DNA of 64,000 nucleotides from Terriglobales bacterium (GCA_025934735.1 JAICWP010000002.1:272546-336545), one strand, 5' to 3'; counted from the stretch's first letter, positions 6,728 to 14,869 are shown. Notes: generated from the letters alone by a model not told the origin. Translations and numbers: made by a program.

Positions 6728-8821
6728 TTACGCCCTTAGCGTTCCTCCCAGCGCCTGCAGCGCCTGGATGATTTGGCTCGACCAGAGCGCGACCTCATCT
6801 TCGCGCAAGGTACGCTCAGAGGACTGGAATGTGGCACGCAGTAGCAGGGAATACCTGCCCGCAGGAACGGCGCCGCCGCGGAAAATTTCCACCGGCACAA
6901 ATTTGCGCAGCTCGGCAATGCGCAGCGCTTCCACCGCGCCGCGAATCAGATCGTACGTGACCCGGTCTTCAAAGATGAATGAGAAATCGCGCTCCACCGC
7001 CGGGTAGCGCGGCAGCGCCTCATAGCGCACCTGCCGTAGCGAGTGCTGATAAAGGCGGTTGAGATAAATTTCCGCCACGTACACATCCTGGCGCAGCTTT
7101 CTTGCCGCCGCGATTTCAGGATGAAGCTGCCCGAAGCGCGCCACGGTGGCGCCGTCCATCACCGCCCGTGCCGAACGCGCGGGATGGTAGTAGTCGGCGG
7201 CGTGCGCGTCGTAATACAGCGACTGGTGCTCGAATGCGGCCAGCAGCGTCTCCACGTCTCCCTTCAAATCGAAGAAGGAGTACGGCCGCGCCGGGCGGTG
7301 CAGGTTCGCAGGTTCCGCGTTACCCGTTACCCCCAGGCACAGCTGCTTGTGTTCATCCACGCGCGCACCCGACAGCTCGAAGACATCTCCCGTCTCGAAC
7401 AGGCGCACGTTATCGTTTCCCCGGTTCAGGTTCCAGGCCAGCATCTCCAGCATTCCCGGCAGCATGGAATTGCGCAGGTAGCGCGCCTCTTCGCTGATGG
7501 GGTTTTCCAGTTCCACCGCCGCCGCCGCGGAGAACTGCCGCGCATCTTGCTCGGAAATGAAAGTCAGCGAGATGGCCTGGTTGTAACCGAGCGCCAGTGC
7601 CCGTGATTGCAGGCGGGCATCTTTGGCTGCGTTGGTGTGTTCGATTACGGACCCGGAGAACGCAGGCAGAGTGTTGGGAAAGCGATTGTAGCCGTGGACG
7701 CGGGCAATCTCCTCAATCACATCAATTTCGCGTTCCACATCCAGCCGCCAGCTGGGAATCTCGATAGTGTAGGTAGCGGCTTCTTCCGCCACTGCGGCGC
7801 GCGCCCCGCCTGTGCCCAGAGGGCCGCCCCGGTGTGACACCGCGACCATGGGCCGTCCGCTAGTGACGCCGAATCCCAGTCGCCGCAGAATGCGCTCAAT
7901 CTCGGCCTGGTCAATGTCCTCGCCGAGAATGCGCAACACCTCGGCACGGCTGAGCGGCACCGGGGCGCGGCTGATCCCGCGAGCCACCGCGTCAATCCCT
8001 TCGCCCTCCAGCGAGCCGCCGGCGGATTCCAAAATAAGCTGGGCCACTCGGGCGCAGGCCAGGGAAGTGGCACCGAAGTCGGCGCCGCGCTCGAATCGGT
8101 GCGAGGCGTCGGTATGCAGCCCGTGCCGGCGCGAGCTTTTGCGAATGGCGACGGGATCGAACCACGCTGATTCGATCAGCACATTCCTGGTCCGCTCCGT
8201 AATCATGGTGTCGAAACCGCCCATCACTCCGGCCAGCGCCACGGGGCGATTCGCGTCGGCGATCACCAGGTCGTCGGGAGAAAGCTTGCGGTCCACGCCG
8301 TCCAGTGTCTTCAGGGTTTCGCCTGCGCGGGCGCGGCGCACAATAATTTTGCCGCCCTGCAGTAAATCGAGATCGAACGCGTGCGTCGGGTGGCCCATCT
8401 CCCACAACGTGTAGTTGGAAGCGTCGGCAACATTGTTGATGGCGCGCTGGTCCACGCTGGCCAGGCGCTCGGCAACGCGTTTGGGTGAGGCGCCGATCTT
8501 CACCCCGCGCACGATCCGCGCGGTGTACCGCGCGCAGCCCTCGGCATCCGCAATTTCAATGGCAAAGTTCGGCTTGCCCTGCGCCTGGGGCAAAAGCGGT
8601 TGAATGGCTTTCAGTGCCGCATCGTAGATAGACGAGCACTCCCGCGCCACCCCGTAATGATTCATGCAGTCTGGGCGATTCGTGGTGATCTCCATCTCGA
8701 AGACCCCGTTCTCCCCAATGGATTCCACCGCCGTGCCCGTGAGCGTGAGCTCCTCGGCCAGTTTGAGGTCGTCCACCTTCAGGTCAACGAACTCGCGCAC
8801 CCATGTGGGAGAAATTTTCAT
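6728..8821 (-). CDS. pheT: Phenylalanine-tRNA ligase beta subunit, short form
   Basis: A 697-residue subunit of the alpha2-beta2 enzyme that charges tRNA-Phe. The B1 region (MKISPTWVREFVDL) is followed almost at once by FEMEITTNRPDCMNHYGVAREC. The EMAP-II-like OB-fold that usually lies between these (about 100 residues) is missing, which explains a length about 100 below the E. coli and Bacillus proteins. B3/B4 editing and B5 domains follow. The C-terminal anticodon-binding FDX-ACB domain is complete (LPRYPAVERDFSFIF to the end). The gene follows pheS on the same strand with a MITE-like element between them. Confidence 0.95.
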   Translation of the reverse strand: MKISPTWVREFVDLKVDDLKLAEELTLTGTAVESIGENGVFEMEITTNRPDCMNHYGVARECSSIYDAALKAIQPLLPQAQGKPNFAIEIADAEGCARYTARIVRGVKIGASPKRVAERLASVDQRAINNVADASNYTLWEMGHPTHAFDLDLLQGGKIIVRRARAGETLKTLDGVDRKLSPDDLVIADANRPVALAGVMGGFDTMITERTRNVLIESAWFDPVAIRKSSRRHGLHTDASHRFERGADFGATSLACARVAQLILESAGGSLEGEGIDAVARGISRAPVPLSRAEVLRILGEDIDQAEIERILRRLGFGVTSGRPMVAVSHRGGPLGTGGARAAVAEEAATYTIEIPSWRLDVEREIDVIEEIARVHGYNRFPNTLPAFSGSVIEHTNAAKDARLQSRALALGYNQAISLTFISEQDARQFSAAAAVELENPISEEARYLRNSMLPGMLEMLAWNLNRGNDNVRLFETGDVFELSGARVDEHKQLCLGVTGNAEPANLHRPARPYSFFDLKGDVETLLAAFEHQSLYYDAHAADYYHPARSARAVMDGATVARFGQLHPEIAAARKLRQDVYVAEIYLNRLYQHSLRQVRYEALPRYPAVERDFSFIFEDRVTYDLIRGAVEALRIAELRKFVPVEIFRGGAVPAGRYSLLLRATFQSSERTLREDEVALWSSQIIQALQALGGTLRA

Positions 8822-8871
8822 GACAGCTGCTAGTTTCTAGCTCCGAGCTCCCGCAAAACCAATATCCAAAG

Positions 8872-9035
8872 CCAAGTTCTACCGCCGAGACGCCGAGCAC
8901 GCCGAATATTGCGGGTCAATAAAGGTAACTTCAGATTGAAGGTGAAACTCTTTGCTCCCAATGGCCATTCTGAAATCACAAAATCATCAATTTGGTTTTT
9001 CTCCGCGCCCTCTCTGTCTCGGCGGTGGAACTTGG
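8872..9035. mobile_element. MITE-like element with 20-bp terminal inverted repeats
   Basis: The ends are CCAAGTTCTACCGCCGAGAC (8872-8891) and, on the other strand, CCAAGTTCCACCGCCGAGAC (9035-9016). They match at 19 of 20 bases. The 164-bp interior is AT-richer than the flanks and has no open frame of useful length. The element starts 2 nt after the pheS stop and ends about 50 nt before pheT, splitting an otherwise tight pair. The end sequence resembles the 'CACCGAGACACAGAG' type of intergenic repeat found in many environmental genomes. It codes for no transposase, so it would be non-autonomous. Confidence 0.75.
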
Positions 9036-9037
9036 TC

Positions 9038-10141
9038 TTACGCAAACTGCTCCAAAAACCGCACATCGCCCTGGAACAGAAGTTGAATGTCGTCAATCCC
9101 GTAGCGCAGCATGGCCACCCGGTCGGCTCCCATGCCGAAGGCGAAGCCGCTGATCTTGCCCGGGTCATAGCCGTTGTCGCGCACGAAGTCGAACACGTTC
9201 GGGTCTACCATGCCGCAGCCTAGCAGCTCAATCCAGCCGCTCTGCTTGCAGGTGCGGCAGCCCTTGCCGCCGCAGAATGGGCAGCTGATCTGCACGTCGG
9301 CGCTGGGCTCAGTGAAAGGGAAGAACGAGGGATAAAACCGCGTCTTCACCGATGACCCGAACAAAGCCTTCATGGCATGGTCGAGGGTGCCTTTCAGATC
9401 GCAGAACGTGATGTTGGTATCCACCGCCAGCCCTTCTACCTGGTGAAACAGCGGCGAGTGGCTGGCATCGGGAGTGTCGTGGCGGTGTACCTTGCCCGGA
9501 CAGACCACGCGCACCGGCGGCGGATACTTCTGCATGCTGCGAATCTGCACCGGGGAAGTGTGGGTGCGCAGCAGCAGGCGGTCGCGTGCCGGCTTCTTAT
9601 CCTGACCGGCGAGAAAAATGGTGTCCTGGGTGTCGCGCGCCGGGTGGTTGGGCGGAAAGTTCAGCGCCTCGAAATTGTAGTAGTCGGTCTCCACTTCCGG
9701 GCCTTCTTCCACCGAATAGCCCATGCTCTTGAAGACCTTAACAACATCATCCAGCGCCTGCAGCACGGGATGGCGCGCACCGATGGGCCGGGTGATCCCG
9801 GGCAGGGTGATGTCAACCCGCTCTGCCGCCAGCCTGTCGCTCCCGGAACGGCCTGCCATGCGCTCTTGTGCGGCGACCACGTCGTTTTCCACGTGGGCCC
9901 GCAGTTCGTTCACGCGACGTCCGACTTCGCGCTTGGCTTCCGCGGGCGCCGCCTTCAACCACAGGTCGTTGACTTGGGTGAGAATGCCGTTCTTGCGCGC
10001 CATCCAGCGGTCGCGCAGCGCCTTCCATTCCGGCTCACTGCAAGCCTTAGCGCATTCCTGTTCCAGGGCAGAGGTCAGCTCAGTGACGGCCTTGTCCAGA
10101 GCCGCCGGCGAGAAATCCGTGAGCTTGGGAACCTGGTACAT
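9038..10141 (-). CDS. pheS: Phenylalanine-tRNA ligase alpha subunit
   Basis: A 367-residue catalytic subunit of PheRS. An N-terminal coiled-coil arm (about 10-100) is followed by the class II synthetase core: DDVVKVFKSMGYSVEEGPEVE, motif 2 around LLRTHTSPVQIRSM, the substrate segment HQVEGLAVD, and motif 3 GFAFGMGADRVAMLRYGI near the end. I chose the ATG at 10141 because it starts the usual N-terminus (MYQVPKL). The frame stays open upstream only through a repeat hairpin region. Two cysteine pairs (CPFCGGKGCRTC) form a zinc-knuckle-like insertion, known in several bacterial PheS. Confidence 0.95.
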   Translation of the reverse strand: MYQVPKLTDFSPAALDKAVTELTSALEQECAKACSEPEWKALRDRWMARKNGILTQVNDLWLKAAPAEAKREVGRRVNELRAHVENDVVAAQERMAGRSGSDRLAAERVDITLPGITRPIGARHPVLQALDDVVKVFKSMGYSVEEGPEVETDYYNFEALNFPPNHPARDTQDTIFLAGQDKKPARDRLLLRTHTSPVQIRSMQKYPPPVRVVCPGKVHRHDTPDASHSPLFHQVEGLAVDTNITFCDLKGTLDHAMKALFGSSVKTRFYPSFFPFTEPSADVQISCPFCGGKGCRTCKQSGWIELLGCGMVDPNVFDFVRDNGYDPGKISGFAFGMGADRVAMLRYGIDDIQLLFQGDVRFLEQFA

Positions 10142-10153
10142 GAGAGTTGTGCC

Positions 10154-10207
10154 GTCCCTCTCGGGACTCGGGCTTCCTCGGACCACAGCTACCCGGGACT
10201 TCCGTCC
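10154..10207 (-). repeat. Double hairpin repeat in the pheS leader
   Basis: Two perfect small hairpins stand in a row: GTCCC-TCTC-GGGAC (10154-10167) and GGAC-TTCC-GTCC (10196-10207, flanked by further G/C pairing). They lie immediately upstream of the pheS start. The layout of tandem GTCCC/GGGAC hairpins looks like a dispersed REP-type repeat rather than a T-box, which would be longer and carry a specifier loop. Confidence 0.5.
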
Positions 10208-10358
10208 TGGGCTTTCCTCGGCCGCCCTCACGGGCTGATGCCAAAACATCCCGCAGAGTGGATTGAAGCAATTAGTAAATGCCGCGTCCAAGGGCCAAAT
10301 GCTAAAGGCTAATTGCTAATGGCTGGTTTTGCTCAATCCTGAATGCTGACGGCTGCTT

Positions 10359-10727
10359 TTACGCCTTGCCGCCCGCCAACCCGCTCTTGGCTTGCTCAAC
10401 CAGGCTCTTAAAGCCGGCGGGATCCGCGACCGCCAGCTCTGCCAGAATCTTGCGGTCCAGGTCCACCCCGGTTTTTTTGAGCCCGCTGATGAACTGGCTG
10501 TAGCTGAGCCCGTTCAGCTTGGCGGCGGCTCCGATGCGCACAATCCACAGTGAGCGGAACTGGCGCTTCTTCAGTCTGCGGCCGGCGTAGGCGAACTTTA
10601 GCCCGCGCTCCACCGACTCCTTGGCTGAGCGGTACAGCTTGGATTTGGTCAGGAAATAACCGCTGGCGCGTTCCAGTATCTTTTTGCGCTTGGCGCGGCG
10701 TTTGGTTCCGCGTTTGACACGAGGCAT
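10359..10727 (-). CDS. rplT: 50S ribosomal protein L20
   Basis: A 122-residue 23S rRNA-binding protein needed early in 50S assembly. The family start [18 protein letters not shown] and the core [20 protein letters not shown]...[17 protein letters not shown] are intact. It is the third gene of infC-rpmI-rplT. An AAGGAGCA-type Shine-Dalgarno sequence precedes the ATG. Confidence 0.97.
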   Translation of the reverse strand: MPRVKRGTKRRAKRKKILERASGYFLTKSKLYRSAKESVERGLKFAYAGRRLKKRQFRSLWIVRIGAAAKLNGLSYSQFISGLKKTGVDLDRKILAELAVADPAGFKSLVEQAKSGLAGGKA

Positions 10728-10824
10728 GGCGTGCTCCTTTTTTGTGGCGATCCGCTCAGGGATCGCAAATTAGCGGCTGGAGGCAAGGAGAAATTCCGAA
10801 GCCTCTTCACACGCTCTACAGCTT

Positions 10825-10869
10825 ATGTGGGGACAGGCGCCCTCGCCTGTCCGGCGGCGCTTGCGCCGC
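10825..10869. repeat. Hairpin repeat between rpmI and rplT
   Basis: GGACAGGCG and CGCCTGTCC (10831-10852) form a perfect 9-bp hairpin preceded by TGTGG. A second hairpin, GCGGCGC-TT-GCGCCGC (10854-10869), follows at once. The same TGTGGGGAC-plus-hairpin layout recurs inside mutL at about 27069-27120, which suggests a dispersed repeat family. Confidence 0.55.
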
Positions 10870-10906
10870 AAAAGCCAAAGCCGCGGCCGGCCGCGCCACA
10901 ATCACG

Positions 10907-11104
10907 TCACTGGTACGGGATCATCCGCTTGATCTTGGGCGCGTCCGCCGGATCCACCAGCACGGCGTGGCGCAGCTTCCGTTTGCGCTTCTTGTCCTTG
11001 GAAGTCAGGATATGGCGCAGGTGGGAATGCGAGCGCTGCACCTTACCTCCCGCGGTCTTCTTGAAGCGCTTGGAAGCGCCCTTGTGAGTCTTCAGTTTCG
11101 GCAT
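10907..11104 (-). CDS. rpmI: 50S ribosomal protein L35
   Basis: A 65-residue basic ribosomal protein with the standard start [21 protein letters not shown] and the segment [15 protein letters not shown]. It lies between infC and rplT in the canonical order; repeat hairpins occupy much of the gap before rplT. Confidence 0.97.
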   Translation of the reverse strand: MPKLKTHKGASKRFKKTAGGKVQRSHSHLRHILTSKDKKRKRKLRHAVLVDPADAPKIKRMIPYQ

Positions 11105-11205
11105 AAGTTATTGAACCTGCTCTTCATCCTAAATGCAGTCTCGGGAATACGGCAAGACACAGCCTTCACTCTCAGCTGAAACATGCTCCCGAGGAAGCCC
11201 CGCTC

Positions 11206-11757
11206 TCAGGCTTGCGCGCGTGTGGGCGCCTGCTGGGTGGCGGCGGCTTTCTTAGGCGCCAGAATCAGGTGCAGGGTGTTGCCTTCCTGCCGCGGCCGGA
11301 ACTCCACCAATCCTTTGTCCTCGACGTCCTTGATCAGCCGCTCCAGGATTTGCCGGCCCAGGCTCTGGCGCGTCATCTCGCGGCCGCGGAAAAAGATCGT
11401 GGCTTTCACCTTGTCGCCTTCGTCCAGAAACCGCAGCACGTGGTTTTTCTTGGTCTGGTAATCGTGCTCGTCCACGTTGATGCGGAACTTCACTTCCTTG
11501 ACGGTGATGGTCTTCTGGTGCTTCTTGGCCTCGCGCTCCTTCTTTTCCTGCTGGTACAGGAATTTGCCGTAGTCCATGATGCGGCAAACCGGGGGTTGCG
11601 CGGTCGGCGAGATCTCAACCAAGTCAAGGTTCTTGGAGCGGGCCATCTTGAGCGCTTCGAAAGGCGGCAAGATGCCGATCTGGTTGCCTTCATCATCAAT
11701 CACGCGCACTTCGCGGGCGCGGATGCGCTCATTCATGCGGATAAAACGTTTGTCGAT
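11206..11757 (-). CDS. infC: Translation initiation factor IF-3, probable AUC start
   Basis: IF-3 binds the 30S subunit and enforces start-codon choice. The N-domain (NERIRAREVRVIDDEG), linker and C-domain (VKEVKFRINVDEHDYQTKKNHVLRFL...) are complete. An in-frame ATG at 11736 gives 176 residues, but the family usually begins earlier with IDKRF-NERIRAREV. Seven codons upstream is ATC-GAC-AAA-CGT-TTT, preceded by GGAGG with 5-nt spacing, while the ATG has no Shine-Dalgarno sequence. I therefore place the start at ATC (11757), giving 183 residues. Rare AUU/AUC starts on infC allow IF-3 to repress its own synthesis. A Gln/Ala tail ends the protein. Confidence 0.9.
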   Translation of the reverse strand: MDKRFIRMNERIRAREVRVIDDEGNQIGILPPFEALKMARSKNLDLVEISPTAQPPVCRIMDYGKFLYQQEKKEREAKKHQKTITVKEVKFRINVDEHDYQTKKNHVLRFLDEGDKVKATIFFRGREMTRQSLGRQILERLIKDVEDKGLVEFRPRQEGNTLHLILAPKKAAATQQAPTRAQA

Positions 11758-11795
11758 ACAAACCTCCGGCCCTGCCGGGGCGGGTGAGATGGAAA

Positions 11796-11801
11796 ATTAT
11801 A
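11796..11801 (-). promoter_or_regulatory. -10 box of infC-rpmI-rplT
   Basis: TATAAT on the minus strand ends 38 nt before the ATC start of infC. The resulting leader of about 30 nt is GC-rich and too short for a long L20-type leader. No convincing -35 hexamer is seen. Confidence 0.5.
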
Positions 11802-11841
11802 GCATGCGTCCGATAGATTTTCGGTCTGGTTGGAACCCGAA

Positions 11842-13212
11842 TCAGCTGTTGATAACCGCCAGCAACTCGCCCGCGCTTGCGCTCTTAATGTTTACCGTGA
11901 GCCATTGGTTGGCTTCATGGCGGCCGGCTAGCCGTAATTTCAGGTAATTGTCACTGAGGGCTTCGGTGCATTCCCCGTCATAGGTGCTGAGCGTAATCGC
12001 TTCAAGGGTCTTGTCCACAAACGAGCGTTGAAACGCTAATTTCTTCTGCGCCGCCAATTCTCGCAGCACGCGGTTGCGTTCATGTGCTATGGGAGCCGGG
12101 ACTTTTTCTGGCAAAGTTGCCGCCGGTGTGCCCGGCCGTGCCGAGTAAGTGAACACGTGCAGGTAGGTAAAGGGCAGCTCTTCAACCAAAGCTCGAGTCT
12201 GTTCGAAGTCGGCCGCGCTCTCGCCGGGAAAGCCCACCATCACGTCGGCACCGATCGCTGCGGTCGGCATGGCTTGGCGTATCTTGCGCAGGCGCTGGGC
12301 GTAATGCCAGGGCCGGTACTTGCGGTGCATGCGCCGAAGAATATCGTCGCTGCCCGACTGCAGGGGCACATGCGCGTGCTTGGCGATGCGAGGAGAGCCC
12401 GCCGCCAGTTCGATCAACTCCTCGCTCCAGTCCATGGGTTCGATGGAACTGAGCCGCAACCGCTCCAGGCCGGTCTGCTCCAGAATGGCGCGCACCAGGG
12501 CGGGAAAGCGCAGCTGTGGCCTCAGGTCGCTCCCCCAGCGCCCCAGATTGATGCCGGAAATCACAACTTCGCGGTACCCTGCTGCGACTAAATGACTTAC
12601 CTGGCCGATGATCTCCTCCAGGGGCAGTGAACGGCTGCGGCCCCGCACAAAGGGGATCACGCAGAACGAGCAGCGGTTGTTGCAGCCGTCCTGCACCTTC
12701 AGATTGGGCCGGGTGCGCTCGGCAAGCGCATCAAACACCGGAGCCGCCAGGAGCTCGGTGTGGGCAAAAATATCCCCCACCAGGAGCGAAGCGCTGTTCG
12801 AGCGCGGCGTCTGCAACTCGTTCAAAGGAAAAAAGTTTGTGTCCTCGGCGCCATTTGCGCCGGAGGCGCGGGCAACGTCTCCGCCAACCAGTTCAGAAAT
12901 CTGGTGCTTGTGGGAATTGCCTACGACCCAGCGAACTCCCGGCAGGGAAGCAATTTCTTCCGGCGCGCGCTGTGCGTAGCAGCCGGTCACCAGGATCTGG
13001 CAGCCGGGGTTGGCGCGATGAATGCGGCGGATGGCGGCGCGAGCATCCTGGTCAGCGGCCGCGGTCACGGTACAGGTGTTCAGCACCACCACCTGCGCCT
13101 GGCCAGGCTGCTCGGCCCTTTCCAGCCCCTGAGCACTCAGTTGTTGCTCCAGGGCAGCCCCGTCCGCCTGGGTGGCGCGGCAGCCAAAGTTCTGCACGTA
13201 GAAACTGGACAC
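11842..13212 (-). CDS. mtaB: tRNA (t6A37) methylthiotransferase, MtaB type
   Basis: A 456-residue radical-SAM enzyme that converts t6A37 to ms2t6A37 in tRNAs. The N-terminal UPF0004 domain holds the auxiliary iron-sulphur cluster cysteines C11 (QNFGCRATQ), C47 (VLNTCTVT) and C78 (VTGCYAQ). The radical-SAM motif is CNNRCSFC, and a TRAM-like tail follows. The GTG at 13212 begins exactly at the conserved N-terminus (VSSFYVQNFGC). The frame continues upstream only as antisense to the divergent receiver gene. TATAAT lies 6 nt before the GTG and there is no Shine-Dalgarno sequence, so it is probably leaderless. The sequence fits MtaB better than MiaB. Confidence 0.9.
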   Translation of the reverse strand: MSSFYVQNFGCRATQADGAALEQQLSAQGLERAEQPGQAQVVVLNTCTVTAAADQDARAAIRRIHRANPGCQILVTGCYAQRAPEEIASLPGVRWVVGNSHKHQISELVGGDVARASGANGAEDTNFFPLNELQTPRSNSASLLVGDIFAHTELLAAPVFDALAERTRPNLKVQDGCNNRCSFCVIPFVRGRSRSLPLEEIIGQVSHLVAAGYREVVISGINLGRWGSDLRPQLRFPALVRAILEQTGLERLRLSSIEPMDWSEELIELAAGSPRIAKHAHVPLQSGSDDILRRMHRKYRPWHYAQRLRKIRQAMPTAAIGADVMVGFPGESAADFEQTRALVEELPFTYLHVFTYSARPGTPAATLPEKVPAPIAHERNRVLRELAAQKKLAFQRSFVDKTLEAITLSTYDGECTEALSDNYLKLRLAGRHEANQWLTVNIKSASAGELLAVINS

Positions 13213-13218
13213 GGTGCT

Positions 13219-13224
13219 ATTATA
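13219..13224 (-). promoter_or_regulatory. -10 box of mtaB, predicted leaderless promoter
   Basis: A perfect TATAAT is separated from the GTG start of mtaB by only AGCACC. Transcription should start at or next to the start codon. The -35 region is weak. Confidence 0.6.
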
Positions 13225-13338
13225 GGCGGGCGCCGGCGCTATAAACGTGCCGGTTAGCAGGAAAGTAGCTGCTCGAAAACCAAAAGCACGTCGCTGGCAT
13301 CCGATGATCTTTCCGATATAGTGGGAACAGGAGAATTT

Positions 13339-13785
13339 ATGAAGCGCCGTATCCTGCTGGTGGACGACGAACTGCCTATCCTGCTTACCTTGAAGGCGGT
13401 CCTGGAAATCAACGGCTTCGAAGTAATTACTGCCGCTTCGGCGCGCGAGGCCGAGACCAAGCTGCGCTCCGGCGTCTACCACATGGTGATTACGGACATG
13501 CGCATGGAGACCGAGACCTCCGGTTACGACGTGATTCGCGTGGCTCGCGAACAGCAATACAATCCCGCCACCGCCATTCTTACCGCCTATCCCGCCCTGG
13601 GCAGCGATTGGCAAAGCCGGGGAGCCGAATCGCTCCTGGTCAAACCGCAGGGTACCGAGGATCTGCTGCGCCAGATTGAGGTCCTGCTGATTCAGCACGA
13701 AGACAAGAAGCAAGCGTCCCACAACCCCCGCGCCCGCGACGCGGCTGCGGCGAGCGAAGGTGCTCGCGGCCGTAAGGTCAGCTAG
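13339..13785 (+). CDS. Single-domain response regulator (receiver only)
   Basis: A 148-residue CheY-like receiver. It starts MKRRILLVDDELPILL (acidic pair), has the phospho-acceptor region MVITDMRMETETSGYDVI, and has the lysine of LLVKPQGTEDLL. A basic/Ala tail of about 25 residues follows the fold, with no output domain. The ATG at 13339 is preceded by AGGAG at 6 nt; an earlier in-frame GTG lacks a Shine-Dalgarno sequence. It is divergent from mtaB. The phospho-site segment is a little longer than usual (ETETSG). No kinase lies nearby. Confidence 0.85.
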   Translation: MKRRILLVDDELPILLTLKAVLEINGFEVITAASAREAETKLRSGVYHMVITDMRMETETSGYDVIRVAREQQYNPATAILTAYPALGSDWQSRGAESLLVKPQGTEDLLRQIEVLLIQHEDKKQASHNPRARDAAAASEGARGRKVS

Positions 13786-13993
13786 GGTCGCAATAACCGA
13801 GAAATTTTCTTAATTAAGGGCAGAGTTCCGCCCTATGGAAAACCCAGCCTGCAGATTGATCGACATCACGCTTCAGGGACACCAATCAGGCTACGACCCT
13901 TGTGCTTGCCGGCTTGGGGGTCAAGGTCCGGCGTACACGTCTCAGGCTCGTCCTACGAAGCACACATGTTGGCCCCTTACCGGCGGCCCTGGT

Positions 13994-14308
13994 TCAGGCG
14001 GTAGCGGCGGTGGTTCGCCGCTGCTGGAAACATTCCCGGCAAAATACCGGGCGTCCCTGTGTCGGCCTGAAGGGGACGGTTGTTTCCTTGCCGCACTGTG
14101 AGCACACGGTGCGGGTTTCCACCCGCGGATAAGTCGTCGCCGTGGGAGGCGCCCCAGCCAGAGTGGAAACTCGCTTCGACTTGCACGGTTTGCAGCGCTT
14201 GGGCTCGTTTTTGAACTGCTTGTCGAAGAAGAAAAGCTGCTCGCCCGCCGTAAATATGAACTCAGCCCCGCAGTCCACGCATTTCAAGACCTTGTCCTGG
14301 AACTCCAT
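13994..14308 (-). CDS. Small double zinc-ribbon protein
   Basis: A 104-residue soluble protein with two zinc ribbons. The first reads CVDCGAEFIF...KRCKPCK (about residues 10-43) and the second CSQCGKETTVPF...FCREC (about 69-93). Small proteins of this layout are common in Acidobacteria and Chloroflexi; their role is unknown, with nucleic-acid or protein binding the usual guess. A basic linker separates the ribbons. The neighbours (receiver on one side, rpsU on the other) do not clarify its job. Confidence 0.8.
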   Translation of the reverse strand: MEFQDKVLKCVDCGAEFIFTAGEQLFFFDKQFKNEPKRCKPCKSKRVSTLAGAPPTATTYPRVETRTVCSQCGKETTVPFRPTQGRPVFCRECFQQRRTTAATA

Positions 14309-14501
14309 GCGACACGCCCCTTTTATGCGGACCTGTCGTAGCCGCGAGGGATTCGACTACACCAGATCCAACTACACCCCCCAGACTCGGCCCTCCGTGC
14401 ACTCCCGAGGTGCACGGCACTAGTTAAAAGCCCTAAAAATGCGTGACCGCTAACAACTAAGGCCTTCGGAGCATAGGAGCGGGTGAAGGCTTGAAGAAAT
14501 G

Positions 14502-14533
14502 GAAAGGCCGCTTCCTGGGAAAAGCGGCCTTTC
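14502..14533 (-). terminator. Terminator of rpsU
   Basis: An 11-bp inverted repeat GAAAGGCCGCT / AGCGGCCTTTC starts 4 nt after the rpsU stop. The strand leaving it is pyrimidine-rich (CATTTCTTC) rather than a clean U-tract. Confidence 0.65.
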
Positions 14534-14536
14534 AGA

Positions 14537-14734
14537 CTATTCCTGTTCTTTGCGCGCTTTCTTGCGGCTGCGTTTGCGGGCCAAGGCTTCCTTGGTACGC
14601 TTCTTTTCGCCGGGCTTCAGGTAAAAGGAGTGACGCTTGACCTCCTTGATGATGTCTTCCTGCTGCACCTTGCGCTTAAAACGCCGCAGGGCGTTTTCCA
14701 ACGACTCGCCCTCTTGCAATCGAACTTCCGCCAA
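14537..14734 (-). CDS. rpsU: 30S ribosomal protein S21
   Basis: A 65-residue 30S protein (MAEVRLQEGESLENALRRFKRK...KKARKEQE), very basic at the C-terminus as the family requires. It stands alone with its own promoter and a hairpin terminator, so it is likely monocistronic. Confidence 0.95.
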   Translation of the reverse strand: MAEVRLQEGESLENALRRFKRKVQQEDIIKEVKRHSFYLKPGEKKRTKEALARKRSRKKARKEQE

Positions 14735-14775
14735 ACTTAATACACCCCCAACCCGTTCCCGTTGGAACCATGTTA

Positions 14776-14804
14776 GTTATGGCAAGGTTCCTAGCCCAAG
14801 TCAA
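14776..14804 (-). promoter_or_regulatory. Promoter of rpsU
   Basis: TTGACT (14804-14799), a 17-nt spacer and CATAAC (14781-14776) read toward rpsU, about 40 nt upstream of its ATG. Confidence 0.55.
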
Positions 14805-14869
14805 GAGAATATGTTGGGTTTTTCAACGGTTTTTGCGGGCAGAATGCCCGAAAACCTGGGTATTTCGCC

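Noticed and set aside
10142..10358. Possible T-box riboswitch before pheS
   Set aside because: There is no specifier stem or T-box sequence, and the hairpins are too small; a repeat element explains them better.
11758..11841. L20-type leader controlling infC-rpmI-rplT
   Set aside because: A -10 box lies only 38 nt before the infC start, leaving no room for the long pseudoknot leader.
11842..13722. Extended version of mtaB reaching 13722
   Set aside because: The extra 170 codons are antisense to the receiver gene at 13339. The conserved N-terminus begins at the GTG at 13212, next to a TATAAT.
14400..14415. GTGCAC...GTGCAC hairpin upstream of the zinc-ribbon gene as an operator
   Set aside because: The arms are only six bases and GC-rich, so it is easily found by chance; there is no second copy to support it.
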